Positions 1-7,293 are shown, numbered from the stretch's first letter. The stretch: 8,386 bases of DNA from Sulfurospirillum sp. UBA6810 (GCA_002469305.1 DKEY01000121.1:7220-15605); one strand, 5' to 3'. Notes: generated by a model not told the origin, from the sequence alone. A program made the numbers and translations.

Positions 1-33
1 CTGAGCTTTGCTTAGTAAAAAGGAGACAGTAGG

Positions 34-1065
34 ATGGATAATTCGCATAAATTAACAAAGTTTGTTAAAGCTGCTGGCTGAGCTGCCAAATTAGGTCCGG
101 GTGACCTTTCACATGTTCTTGGCGGGATTAGTTCAGTGGATGAAAATATACTTGTAGGGTTAGATAGCAGTGATGATGCGAGTGTTTTTAAGATGGATGA
201 GCATAGAGCACTTGTCCAGACACTTGATTTTATCACGCCTGTTGTTGATGACCCTTATGTCTATGGACAAATTGCTGCTGCAAATTCACTCAGTGATGTT
301 TTTGCGATGGGTGGCGATGTTATGACTGCTCTTAATATAGTAGGCTTTGATGGTTGTCATCATCCTAAAAGTGTACTCAAAGAGATACTTGAGGGTGGAC
401 AGCAAAAAGTCAAAGAGTGCGGAGGTCTTATCATAGGTGGTCATACGATAGAAGCTCCTGAGATGGTATATGGTTTGAGTGTTACTGGTTATGTGCATCC
501 AAATAAGATATACAGAAACAATGCCTTGAGAGAAGGAGATGTTTTAATCCTTACAAAACCTATCGGTATGGGCGTGATGACAACAGCTATCAAAGCAGAT
601 ATGGTAGATGAAAAAAGCATAGAAAAAGTGGCGTATATCCTTGCACAACTCAATTACAAAGGCTCACTTGCTATGCGTGAGTTTGATGTAGGTGCTTGTA
701 CGGATATAACAGGCTTTGGACTTTTTGGACATGCTTATGAGATGAGTGATAAGAGATTTAGCTTAGAGTTTGATTTTAAGACTATCCCTATTTTAGAAGA
801 AGCCAAAGAGTTAGCAGATATGGGGATTATCCCTGTTGGAACATATAACAATAGAGCTTACATTGGCGATAAAGTAAAAGTTTTAAACTCTTATAAAGAT
901 GAGATATTTGCCTATGATGCACAAACTTCAGGTGGTCTTTTAATCTCCGTGAGTCAAAAAGATGCGCCAGTACTTTTGGCTAGATTGCAAAATGAGGGTT
1001 ATGAGTATAGTGCTATCATCGCGCATGTGAAGAGACTAGAAGAGAAAAGTTTGATACTAAGATAG
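34..1065 (+). CDS. selD: Selenide, water dikinase (selenophosphate synthetase), Sec-containing
   Basis: Makes selenophosphate, the selenium donor for selenocysteine and selenouridine synthesis, from selenide and ATP in the cytoplasm. The gene is 343 residues if the TGA at 79-81 is read as selenocysteine (Sec16). That codon sits at the catalytic position (Cys17 in E. coli SelD), in the context Gly-Sec-Ala-Ala-Lys19-Leu-Gly. Family motifs follow in order: Asp48 in SSDDA, Asp65 in TLDF, DDP at 72-74, NSLSDVFAMGG at 84-94 with Asp88, GGHT at 135-138, DITGFG at 224-229, and DAQTSGGLL near the C terminus. The ATG at 34 has an AGGAG at 21-25 and gives the normal length. A caller that stops at TGA would start at the GTG at 136 and lose the active site. 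The gene converges on the transporter downstream. Identity is very secure; Sec rather than a stop is supported by the motif on both sides of the codon. Confidence 0.97.
79..123 (+). promoter_or_regulatory. Selenocysteine UGA codon and SECIS-like hairpin
   Basis: The UGA at 79-81 is followed by a stem GGTC (94-97) / GACC (103-106) closing the loop CGGGT (98-102), so the loop lies 17-21 nt behind the codon. This is the spacing at which SelB binds in bacterial SECIS elements, and the loop has the G-U seen in such loops. A possible outer stem pairs GCCAA (85-89) with TTGGC (119-123). Pairing was read by eye, with no energy calculation. Confidence 0.8.
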
Positions 1066-1080
1066 AGGATTTCCTCTATC
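1061..1080. terminator. Shared bidirectional terminator hairpin between selD and MFS gene
   Basis: GATAGAGG (1061-1068) and CCTCTATC (1073-1080) form a perfect 8-bp stem with a 4-nt loop. The stop codons of both convergent genes (1063-1065 on plus, 1076-1078 on minus) lie inside the stem. On the plus strand it is followed by a broken T-rich stretch including TTTTT. It probably ends transcription from both sides, though the T tract on the minus side is poor. Confidence 0.65.
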
Positions 1081-2224
1081 TTATAGTTTTTGCCAATATC
1101 AAAGCCATAGGGATACAACCCAGTGCTAAGATATTACATATGATATACGTTACATGTAAGCCCCAGATGTCTCCTAAAATCCCCACACCAAAGACTATAA
1201 AAGAGCTAACGCCAAAGTTTATAGACATATACATACTGTTCATAAATGTCGGCATATTTGAGTTGGTATCTTGAACAGCTGCCATCAAAACAGGGCCTGT
1301 TGAAAGAAGAAAAAGTCCTAAAAGCGCTAAGAGAATCATGTTGCCTGTGTAGATAAAAAATGCCATAGCGATAACAGAACCAACACTTGAGATAAGAAGT
1401 GTACTTGTTCTTCCTATCCTATCTGAGATATTGCCTGAAAACATAGTCCCTAAAACTCCAAATCCTTGCAAGATAGATAGAGAAATCCCAGCATACCAAA
1501 GGCTTTGACCTTGACTTACAAGATAGACAGGAAGATATAGGGTTAAAGCTCTTTTCATCGCTGATTGAAAGAGGATAAAACCACCAAGTACTCCTAAAAA
1601 TGGCATATACTTTTTGAGAAGTCTTTTTGTATCTCCCTTTTCTTTTGGCTTTTGGAGGGGTCTGTTTGTATCAAAATCTTTGAGTTTTACATAAAGGATA
1701 AGGGAAGCTATGATACCCAGTGGCATAAGCTTGTAGATACCCTCAAATCCCCACCAAGAGATACCAGCAGTGACAAGAAGTGGACCAAGTGTTCTAGCAG
1801 ACTCTCCACCAACCATAAAAAAACTCATACCAGTTCCTACTTTATCTCCACTTGCCTCTTTTATCATAGTAGGGGAGGGAACATGAAATAGTGCTGCTGA
1901 GATACCTGCTACAAACAAGAGGATAAATACCATAGTATAAGAGGTTGCAAGACCAATCAAACTCATACTGATAGCTGTGATAGCAGGGGTAAGAATAACA
2001 AAGTACTTCACTCCTGTTTTTTCAGCGATAAGCCCAAAAAATGGATTTAAAAGAGCGGGTACACTGCGAGCTATATCCAAAAAAGCACTCATGAAAAGGC
2101 TAATTCCTAGTTTTTCTATCAAAAGAGGAAGAATAGGAGCTAAAAAAGAGGAGTATGTATCGTGAGCTAAGTGAGCAAAGGATATGGTAAAAACCTCTCC
2201 CTTTTTAAATTGTTTGTTATGCAA
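1076..2224 (-). CDS. MFS transporter, fosmidomycin-resistance (Fsr)-like
   Basis: A 382-residue inner-membrane protein with about twelve hydrophobic segments in two halves, split by a charged loop near residues 182-206. The N-terminal half has FAHLAHDTYSSFLAP (16-30) and, around 112-150, an LFHVPSP stretch followed by a VGG/GPLL stretch. These resemble the HLxxD and VFHPE...QVGG...LGPLL signatures of the Fsr family. The C-terminal half has a canonical MFS loop motif, SGNISDRIGRT (263-273). The likely role is proton-driven efflux; the substrate cannot be told from sequence. The start is a TTG at 2222-2224 with AAAGG 7 nt upstream; no ATG gives a full first helix. The ferredoxin gene lies 85 nt upstream on the same strand, and the gap between them is AT-rich with no clear promoter or terminator. 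Family placement is good; the name Fsr itself is tentative. Confidence 0.88.
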   Translation of the reverse strand: MHNKQFKKGEVFTISFAHLAHDTYSSFLAPILPLLIEKLGISLFMSAFLDIARSVPALLNPFFGLIAEKTGVKYFVILTPAITAISMSLIGLATSYTMVFILLFVAGISAALFHVPSPTMIKEASGDKVGTGMSFFMVGGESARTLGPLLVTAGISWWGFEGIYKLMPLGIIASLILYVKLKDFDTNRPLQKPKEKGDTKRLLKKYMPFLGVLGGFILFQSAMKRALTLYLPVYLVSQGQSLWYAGISLSILQGFGVLGTMFSGNISDRIGRTSTLLISSVGSVIAMAFFIYTGNMILLALLGLFLLSTGPVLMAAVQDTNSNMPTFMNSMYMSINFGVSSFIVFGVGILGDIWGLHVTYIICNILALGCIPMALILAKTIR

Positions 2225-2309
2225 AGTTTTGCCTTTATACTATTTTAAAGAGAGTATTTTAACATAGATTTATAAGTATAAGTTTTATATTTTATCAAAA
2301 TAATAAATT

Positions 2310-2594
2310 TTATATTGTTTTTACAAAATCAAGTTTTTTTATATTTTTTCCCTCTTTGATGGCATCAAAAAGTTCTTTCCATTGCTCCATTTTGTATTTG
2401 TGAACTCCTTTTAGATAGATGCCATGAGCTTCTTTTACAAAAGCTACTTGTGCACATTCACACTCGTCTAAGCACTTTGATTTTTTGATTTTTATTTTTT
2501 TTGAGCCAAACTCTTTTTCTAAAGCATCAATCATATCTTTGGATTTTTTACTACAATGTTTTCCCTCGCAGATAAATATCTCTGTTGCACTCAT
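2310..2594 (-). CDS. Thioredoxin-like [2Fe-2S] ferredoxin domain protein
   Basis: A small 94-residue protein with Cys9-x4-Cys14 near the N terminus and Cys41-x3-Cys45-x-Cys47 in the middle. The pattern (early Cys pair, alpha/beta stretch, then KSKCLDEC) fits the thioredoxin-fold [2Fe-2S] ferredoxins, related to the NuoE C-terminal domain and the Aquifex-type ferredoxin. Cys9, Cys14, Cys41 and Cys45 would hold the cluster; Cys47 is extra. The likely job is single-electron transfer in the cytoplasm, partner unknown. The ATG at 2592-2594 has an AAAGGA 5 nt upstream. It is divergent from the Cys-rich gene at 2673 and may be read together with the transporter downstream, which would be an odd functional pairing. 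The Cys pattern supports the family; no specific function is claimed. Confidence 0.8.
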   Translation of the reverse strand: MSATEIFICEGKHCSKKSKDMIDALEKEFGSKKIKIKKSKCLDECECAQVAFVKEAHGIYLKGVHKYKMEQWKELFDAIKEGKNIKKLDFVKTI

Positions 2595-2632
2595 GAAAAT
2601 CCTTTTGGTGGTATTTTGTATTTTATCTAAAA

Positions 2633-2653
2633 ATTATAATATTATTACATGTA
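2633..2653. promoter_or_regulatory. Overlapping divergent -10 boxes and palindrome
   Basis: In the 78-nt gap between the divergent genes, TATAAT occurs at 2635-2640 on the plus strand and at 2638-2633 on the minus strand, so the two -10 hexamers overlap. A perfect 10-bp palindrome TTACATGTAA (2644-2653) sits at the expected start of the plus-strand transcript and could be an operator. No good -35 boxes are seen, which is usual in Campylobacterota. Confidence 0.4.
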
Positions 2654-2672
2654 AGAAAAAAAAGGGGCTATT

Positions 2673-3089
2673 TTGAGCTACAAAGAGTGGTGTGAAATAC
2701 ACTTTAAAAAGCACAGTGCTATCATGAAAAAACTCTCTCATCTAAGTGATGATGAGGTGATAGAGTATTTTGATTATGAACATATGCGAGTTGCTGAACC
2801 AGATTTTTGTTTACTTTATGCTGATGGTAAAAAGTGCCATGAGATGGAAAATCTCAACTGTTATCTATGTGCCTGTCCTCATTTTAGATTTGATGATGAT
2901 GGTATAAAAAAAGTAGGGGAAAAGACTCTTTTTAGTTTTTGCTCTATCGATGCGAAAAAAGGAAAAGTCTTTGAGAGTGAAAGTGCCATGCATCAAGATT
3001 GTACTCACTGCTTTATCCCTCATAAAAAAGAGTTTATCAAGAAGCTGTTTCACAGAGATTTGCAGAGTATTATAGAAAGTAAGAGTTAA
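2673..3089 (+). CDS. Cysteine-rich small domain protein, putative metal-binding
   Basis: A 138-residue soluble protein without signal peptide or membrane segment. The middle and C-terminal part carries Cys46, Cys55-His56, Cys63-x2-Cys66-x-Cys68-Pro, Cys90, and Cys110-x2-Cys113-x-x-Pro-His117. The core pattern (NxNCYLCACPHF, then a DCTHCFIPH block) fits the 'Cysteine-rich small domain' family (Pfam PF04071 from memory), thought to bind metal, with no assigned reaction. The N-terminal 45 residues are helical and charged with little to recognise. The start is a TTG at 2673-2675 behind a strong AAAAGGGG; no in-frame ATG lies nearby upstream. It is divergent from the ferredoxin gene; a common redox or metal theme is only suggestive. 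The domain call is fairly secure, the function unknown. Confidence 0.8.
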   Translation: MSYKEWCEIHFKKHSAIMKKLSHLSDDEVIEYFDYEHMRVAEPDFCLLYADGKKCHEMENLNCYLCACPHFRFDDDGIKKVGEKTLFSFCSIDAKKGKVFESESAMHQDCTHCFIPHKKEFIKKLFHRDLQSIIESKS

Positions 3090-3114
3090 AATATCAAAAC
3101 GCAACTCTTACTTT
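3076..3114. terminator. Stem-loop between convergent genes
   Basis: AAAGTAAGAGTT (3076-3087) and AACTCTTACTTT (3103-3114) are perfect 12-bp complements around a 15-nt loop. The stem starts inside the last codons of the Cys-rich gene and ends 12 nt before the minus-strand regulator stop. Only short T runs follow on either side, so efficiency is uncertain, but placement between two converging genes fits a two-way terminator. Confidence 0.6.
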
Positions 3115-3126
3115 AGCTAACACTGT

Positions 3127-4644
3127 TTAGTAAGTTTCTTGGATTTTTAGAAACTCATCTAAATTATCCAAGAAGAGTCGGCTCAAGACAGGGTCAAATT
3201 GTTTGCCTACTTGTTCTTCAAAATACTCCTTTATAGGCTCAATCTCCCAAGCCTCTTTATAGCATCTTTTATTGTAAAGGGCATGAAAAACATCTATTAT
3301 CGCAGTAATCCTGCCAAAGATAGAAATCTCTTCGCCTTTTAAACCATCAGGATAGCCTTGTCCATCCCATCTTTCGTGGTGCTCTTTTGCTACTTGTGCA
3401 GCCAAGTTGAGGGTATCTTTATCCGCTTTATTTAAGAGACCATAGCCGATGGTAGTATGTGTTTTTATAATCTCAAACTCTTTGATATTTAGTTTGCCTG
3501 GCTTTAGCAAAATGTCATCAGGGATACCTATCTTTCCTACATCATGCATAGGAGAAACTGTTTCTAGGTTATTTGCATCTTCTTCACTTAAACCATATTT
3601 TTTAGCTAAAAGATAAGACATCTTTGCAACTCTTTTGATATGGTTGGGATCATCGACGTATCTTTTTTCTACGATTTGTCCTAACGCTTCTATCAAAACT
3701 TTTTGGGTGCTAAGTATCTCTTTTGTTAATTGCAAGTTGACCAATCTACTGTTAAAGTGTTTGAAAAACATTTCAATTAAATTTCTATCCAAAGAACTTA
3801 ATCTTTCATAATTTGAGATATAGATGATATTTGAGGCATTTTTATCGATCTCTAAAAACCCAGTAAAACTGTTTTCTTGAAAGTAGCATCCTTTGGTTTC
3901 TAAAACGTAGATAATTCTTTTTTGGATATCTTTATCTACATCAGTAAAGTTTTTTATATCACTATAATGGCCAGTAGAGTCGATGATACTATAGTTATTT
4001 TCATTTTTTTCTATACTCAAGCCATCTATATGCTCAACTAAAATCGAATCATGGTTGAGTTTGAGTATGGAGATGATTTGTGTGAGTATCCCTTGAATCA
4101 ACAAGCTAGGTGAAAAGATATTTTCAGAGTCTTCTGAAGCTTTTATGATAGTTTGTAAGCCCTGTTTTGTGGATTTAAGGCTTTTGAGTGTCTTATAATT
4201 TCTCAAAGAAGTTACTATCGTAGTGAAAAGCTTCTTTGAGGTAAGTTCAGTTTTTTCTTTATAGTCATTGATACCATAGTGGACAACAACATCAGTTTCA
4301 GGTGCAGAACCAGGCTGTCCTGTTCTTAAGACGATTTGGATGATGTCGTTGTTTAACTCTTCTCGTATAACTTTAGCTATATATAATCCTGCATCATCTG
4401 AATCCATAACAACATCTAAGAGAATGAGCGCTATGTGGGGGTCGTTTTTTAAAATCTGCAAAGTCTCTTGAGTGTTATAAGAGCTTAAAAACTCAAGTGG
4501 TTTGTTATCATACTTAAAGTCTTTTAACACAGTTTTTGTGAGAGTATGAACATCATGTTCGTCATCTGCGATAAGTACTTTCCATGTATGCGTACTATGT
4601 ATCGGCAAATCCTTCTCTTTTTTTGCAAAATTTAATTTAGCCAT
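3127..4644 (-). CDS. Response regulator: receiver, DUF3369-like, HD-GYP (c-di-GMP phosphodiesterase)
   Basis: 505 residues. The N-terminal receiver (about 20-145) has the acidic pair Asp27-Asp28, phospho-acceptor Asp77, Thr108 and Lys131. The block from about 150 to 310 matches in position the DUF3369 module usual in this architecture. An HD-GYP domain (about 315-500) follows with His335, HD at 367-368, His396, His422-His423, GYP at 430-432 and Asp451. The metal-binding residues are present, so it should hydrolyse cyclic-di-GMP when switched by phosphorylation. Where most relatives have DVFDAL this one has DVFHAL (His454). The ATG at 4642-4644 is preceded by AAGGTGAG and overlaps the end of the kinase gene by 8 nt, pointing to translational coupling. 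The frame stays open upstream to 4710, but that part lies inside the kinase gene and was not used. Architecture is secure; the in vivo target is unknown. Confidence 0.95.
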   Translation of the reverse strand: MAKLNFAKKEKDLPIHSTHTWKVLIADDEHDVHTLTKTVLKDFKYDNKPLEFLSSYNTQETLQILKNDPHIALILLDVVMDSDDAGLYIAKVIREELNNDIIQIVLRTGQPGSAPETDVVVHYGINDYKEKTELTSKKLFTTIVTSLRNYKTLKSLKSTKQGLQTIIKASEDSENIFSPSLLIQGILTQIISILKLNHDSILVEHIDGLSIEKNENNYSIIDSTGHYSDIKNFTDVDKDIQKRIIYVLETKGCYFQENSFTGFLEIDKNASNIIYISNYERLSSLDRNLIEMFFKHFNSRLVNLQLTKEILSTQKVLIEALGQIVEKRYVDDPNHIKRVAKMSYLLAKKYGLSEEDANNLETVSPMHDVGKIGIPDDILLKPGKLNIKEFEIIKTHTTIGYGLLNKADKDTLNLAAQVAKEHHERWDGQGYPDGLKGEEISIFGRITAIIDVFHALYNKRCYKEAWEIEPIKEYFEEQVGKQFDPVLSRLFLDNLDEFLKIQETY

Positions 4645-7000
4645 CTTTCTCACCTTTCGTTTCATAAAATGTAATGAAAAACTTGGTACCTTTACCTTTT
4701 TCACTCTCACATTTTATAGTTCCATTGAGTTTGTTTGTTATGATATTGTAAATTATATTGAGTCCTAGCCCTGTACCACCATGTTGTCTGTTGGTGGTAA
4801 AAAATGGTTCAAATATCTTAGGTAATATGGCTTTATCTATGCCTCTACCATCATCGCTATATTCAAGAGAGAAAACATCTTCTATCTTTTTTATGGTGAT
4901 ATTTACTATGCCTTTTCCTTTGTCATCATAAGCATGGTTGATAGAGTTTAAAACTAAGTTTGTGATAATTTGGGCAAAAGCACCTGGGTAAGTAGTCACT
5001 TCAAGCTTATCATCACACAGTACATTGATGGTGACATTTGTTTTTTTGGTTATATTGGTAAGGCTAAATAAAACTTCGTTAATATACTCTTTCATATTGA
5101 TTTTTCTTTGTATATCATTTGATTGGTCTATCGCTACTTGTTTAAAACTTTTCACAAGATTTGCTGTTCTCTCTAAGTTTGTGTTGATAAGGGTTGCAAT
5201 CTCTTGGGATTTTTCTATAAAGCCAACAAACTCTTCCTCTGAGAGGTCTTCTTTTTCAAATTTTTCTTTTATGCTTAAGACTTCACTTAAAAAGTGAGTA
5301 ATACCTGTTAATCCTATCCCCACAGGAGTGTTTATCTCATGTGCAACGCCTGCTACTAAAGAACCAAGAGAAGCCATCTTTTCAGATTCTACAAGCTGGT
5401 CTTGTGCTTTTTTCAAATCAGATATACTTTTTTGCAAATTTTCATTGCTTAACTCTAACTCTTGTGTCCTATTTTTTACTTTTTCTTCTAGTTTTAGATT
5501 GAGTTCACTGAGTGCATTGGAAACTTTTTTAAGCTCAGTTATATCAAATATAGCACCAATCATACCATCTATATGACCCTCGTGATAAAAAACATTTTTA
5601 TAAAAGAGTAAATCTCTGTACTCTTTTTCATTGGATATATTGACACTACTCTCATACTTTTGTGCAACACCATCTGCCATGAGTTTAGCATCTTGAGTAT
5701 TGTAAAAATCAGCAAAATCTTTATCCCACAAACTATAAGAGGTTTTTCCGATGATGTCTTGTTTCTTTTTTTCCAAAAGTTTTTCAAAAGCTTTGTTACA
5801 ACCTATGAAAATCCCATCTTTGTTTTTGTAATATATAGGAGCATTGACATTGTCGATAAGCTTTTGTTGAAAATCAAGTTGTTTACTTATCTTCTGTTCC
5901 GCATCTTTTCTTTTTTTGATATTGATTAAAAGAATGATGATAAAGATAATGAGAAAAAGAAAAACGACAGACGTTGCTATGAGGTGTCTTTGATACTTTT
6001 GTATAAAAGTATTTGGTTTGTCTATTATGAAAGAGTTTTGTGGTAGTTGTTTTATATCTATATGGTACTTTTGAAATTGTTTATAATCAAACATATACTC
6101 ATTTGGGCTTGCATATACTATAGGAATTTTGCTGATATCTTGCCCTTGTAAAACTTGTTTTGCCATGGCCGCTAGTGTTTTTCCTTGGAACAAACCACTG
6201 GCTAAGTATCCTCCGATGATTCCATGCTCTAAATTAAAATCCCAAACACCATATAAAGGGGTGTCTGATAGCTTATTGATGAGTCTTGAGAGTACATCAT
6301 GCTCAAAGTATTCATTATCTTTAGCTCTTATAAATAGTGTGAGCAAGATAGCACTGTCTTTAGGCAAATTAAGTAGCTTAGTTTTTAACTCTTTAAGTGT
6401 AATATCATCGATAATCTCAAATGAAATGTTTTTTAAACGAAAGTTATTTATAGCTTCTAGTGTTGCTTTTCTCATCTTTTTACCAGTTGTGGTTGTATCC
6501 ATGATAATGTAGATATTTTTTACACGTGGATGTAAAGTGGTGATAAGCTCAAAATTTTTGCCTATATCGACTTCTTCATTTACACCAGAGGTATTGGGTA
6601 CTCCTTGTGTATGTGCCACATCTAAGTAGTTTACCCCACAAAAAAGTAGAGGTATGTTTGGACTAAAAATAGACTCTCTTAACTCCTTTGCAAAATTAAA
6701 AGCGTTGTCATCTGAAGTGATGATAAGGTTGAAAGAGATGTTTTTATACTTTTTTGCATAAAAGTCTTTTAGCAATGTATAGTACTCTTTATCTGCAAAG
6801 CGTTTTGTATCCATGTGTTCTATAAATATATTGGTATTTAGAATTTGTCCCAACTCTTGATCTAAACTTTTTTGTATATCTTTAGTCCATTTATAGGAGT
6901 CGTGGTATGAGTGGATTATGAGGACATTGCTTGAGTGTTCTGCAAAAGAGGGCTGTGAGAAGAAAAATAAAAATGATAAAAGGATGACCAAAAATTTCAT
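4637..7000 (-). CDS. Membrane sensor histidine kinase with ABC_sub_bind sensor and PAS domain
   Basis: 787 residues. A signal peptide (1-20, cut after SFA) leads to a periplasmic sensor of the ABC-transporter substrate-binding (ABC_sub_bind) type at about 25-325, marked by LIIHSYHDSYKW (27-38), DTKR (64-67), SDDNAF (96-101) and FCGVNY (120-125). One membrane helix lies at 340-361. A PAS domain (about 377-490), a coiled coil (491-540) and the kinase core follow: H-box GVAHE with His554, N-box with Asn681 and Asn685, DDGRG (716-720), FEPFFTT (730-736) and GGTGLGL (741-747). All catalytic motifs are intact. The ATG at 6998-7000 was chosen for its AAGGAG (7008-7013) and because it places Met right before the signal peptide; the open frame continues to 7030. 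It forms an operon with the HD-GYP regulator, its likely partner. The ligand is not readable from sequence. Confidence 0.95.
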   Translation of the reverse strand: MKFLVILLSFLFFFSQPSFAEHSSNVLIIHSYHDSYKWTKDIQKSLDQELGQILNTNIFIEHMDTKRFADKEYYTLLKDFYAKKYKNISFNLIITSDDNAFNFAKELRESIFSPNIPLLFCGVNYLDVAHTQGVPNTSGVNEEVDIGKNFELITTLHPRVKNIYIIMDTTTTGKKMRKATLEAINNFRLKNISFEIIDDITLKELKTKLLNLPKDSAILLTLFIRAKDNEYFEHDVLSRLINKLSDTPLYGVWDFNLEHGIIGGYLASGLFQGKTLAAMAKQVLQGQDISKIPIVYASPNEYMFDYKQFQKYHIDIKQLPQNSFIIDKPNTFIQKYQRHLIATSVVFLFLIIFIIILLINIKKRKDAEQKISKQLDFQQKLIDNVNAPIYYKNKDGIFIGCNKAFEKLLEKKKQDIIGKTSYSLWDKDFADFYNTQDAKLMADGVAQKYESSVNISNEKEYRDLLFYKNVFYHEGHIDGMIGAIFDITELKKVSNALSELNLKLEEKVKNRTQELELSNENLQKSISDLKKAQDQLVESEKMASLGSLVAGVAHEINTPVGIGLTGITHFLSEVLSIKEKFEKEDLSEEEFVGFIEKSQEIATLINTNLERTANLVKSFKQVAIDQSNDIQRKINMKEYINEVLFSLTNITKKTNVTINVLCDDKLEVTTYPGAFAQIITNLVLNSINHAYDDKGKGIVNITIKKIEDVFSLEYSDDGRGIDKAILPKIFEPFFTTNRQHGGTGLGLNIIYNIITNKLNGTIKCESEKGKGTKFFITFYETKGEKDG

Positions 7001-7007
7001 TTTATTG

Positions 7008-7024
7008 CTCCTTGACTTATTATA
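7008..7024 (-). promoter_or_regulatory. -10 box and Shine-Dalgarno of the kinase operon
   Basis: On the minus strand a perfect TATAAT (7024-7019) lies just upstream of AAGGAG (7013-7008), which is 7 nt from the kinase ATG. The transcript would start almost at the ribosome site, giving a very short leader. No clear -35 hexamer is visible. Confidence 0.45.
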
Positions 7025-7128
7025 TAACAAAATGAGAGAAAGAAAATAATTTTTTTTATTTACATGTAGAGTTTGATGACAATGAGATAAGATAAGAAAC
7101 GTTTTTAGATTTTTGTAAGAAAAAGTAT

Positions 7129-7152
7129 TGGCGAGAAGGTGTAGGAATCGAA
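7129..7152 (-). tRNA. selC: 3'-end fragment of a selenocysteine tRNA gene (selC), probable att-site remnant
   Basis: Read on the minus strand: T-loop TTCGATT (7152-7146), T-stem 3' arm CCTAC (7145-7141), acceptor 3' arm ACCTTCTC (7140-7133), discriminator G (7132) and CCA (7131-7129). The acceptor arm is 8 nt, not 7. In bacteria that length with G73 is characteristic of tRNA-Sec (E. coli selC has the same 5+8+1 layout before CCA). The expected T-stem 5' arm GTAGG is absent next to the loop, and no anticodon arm or matching 5' acceptor arm (GAGAAGGT) is found upstream on this strand. So only the 3' end is here, as expected for the duplicated core left by an integrase. The tRNA-end reading is good by eye; the Sec assignment is inferred from spacing. 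Confidence 0.65.
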
Positions 7153-7203
7153 TATTCTCTTTAAGCGCCTATGTTATGGTGCTTTGTAAAAATTGTATTT
7201 TAT

Positions 7204-7226
7204 TTATGTAACTTCTTATGTAACTT
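7204..7226. repeat. 11-bp tandem direct repeat
   Basis: TTATGTAACTT occurs at 7204-7214 and again at 7216-7226, one base apart (12-bp period). It lies about 50 bases inside the presumed island end, a position where integrase arm-type or accessory sites are often found. That role is inferred from position only. Confidence 0.7.
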
Positions 7227-7264
7227 AAAATAAATCTTACAAACTTTTAAATTTCATAACTTAT

Positions 7265-7293
7265 AATATACAAAATATGACTTAAATAGTCAA
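7265..7293 (-). promoter_or_regulatory. Candidate sigma70-type promoter pointing toward the kinase operon
   Basis: On the minus strand TTGACT (7293-7288) and TATATT (7270-7265) are separated by 17 nt, five of six matches each. It would read left across the tRNA fragment toward the sensor kinase. AT-rich DNA yields many false matches. Confidence 0.3.

Noticed and set aside
1..15. Tail of an upstream plus-strand gene (stop TAG at 13-15, or another frame ending at 30-32)
   Set aside because: Only four to nine codons are visible and more than one frame fits; a yedF-like gene often precedes selD, but nothing here proves it.
4645..4710. Longer start for the response regulator
   Set aside because: It would extend 66 nt into the kinase gene, whereas the ATG at 4642-4644 has a strong ribosome site and sits right before the receiver domain.
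1652..6512. Plus-strand open frames inside the transporter and kinase genes
   Set aside because: They lie opposite well-supported genes, have no ribosome sites or recognisable domains, and are antisense shadows.
7001..7030. Longer start for the sensor kinase
   Set aside because: The extra ten residues precede a normal signal peptide, and the region holds the AAGGAG site and the -10 box.
7129..7260. A complete tRNA gene on the minus strand
   Set aside because: Only the T-loop to CCA part is present; no anticodon arm with TCA and no matching 5' acceptor arm lies upstream.
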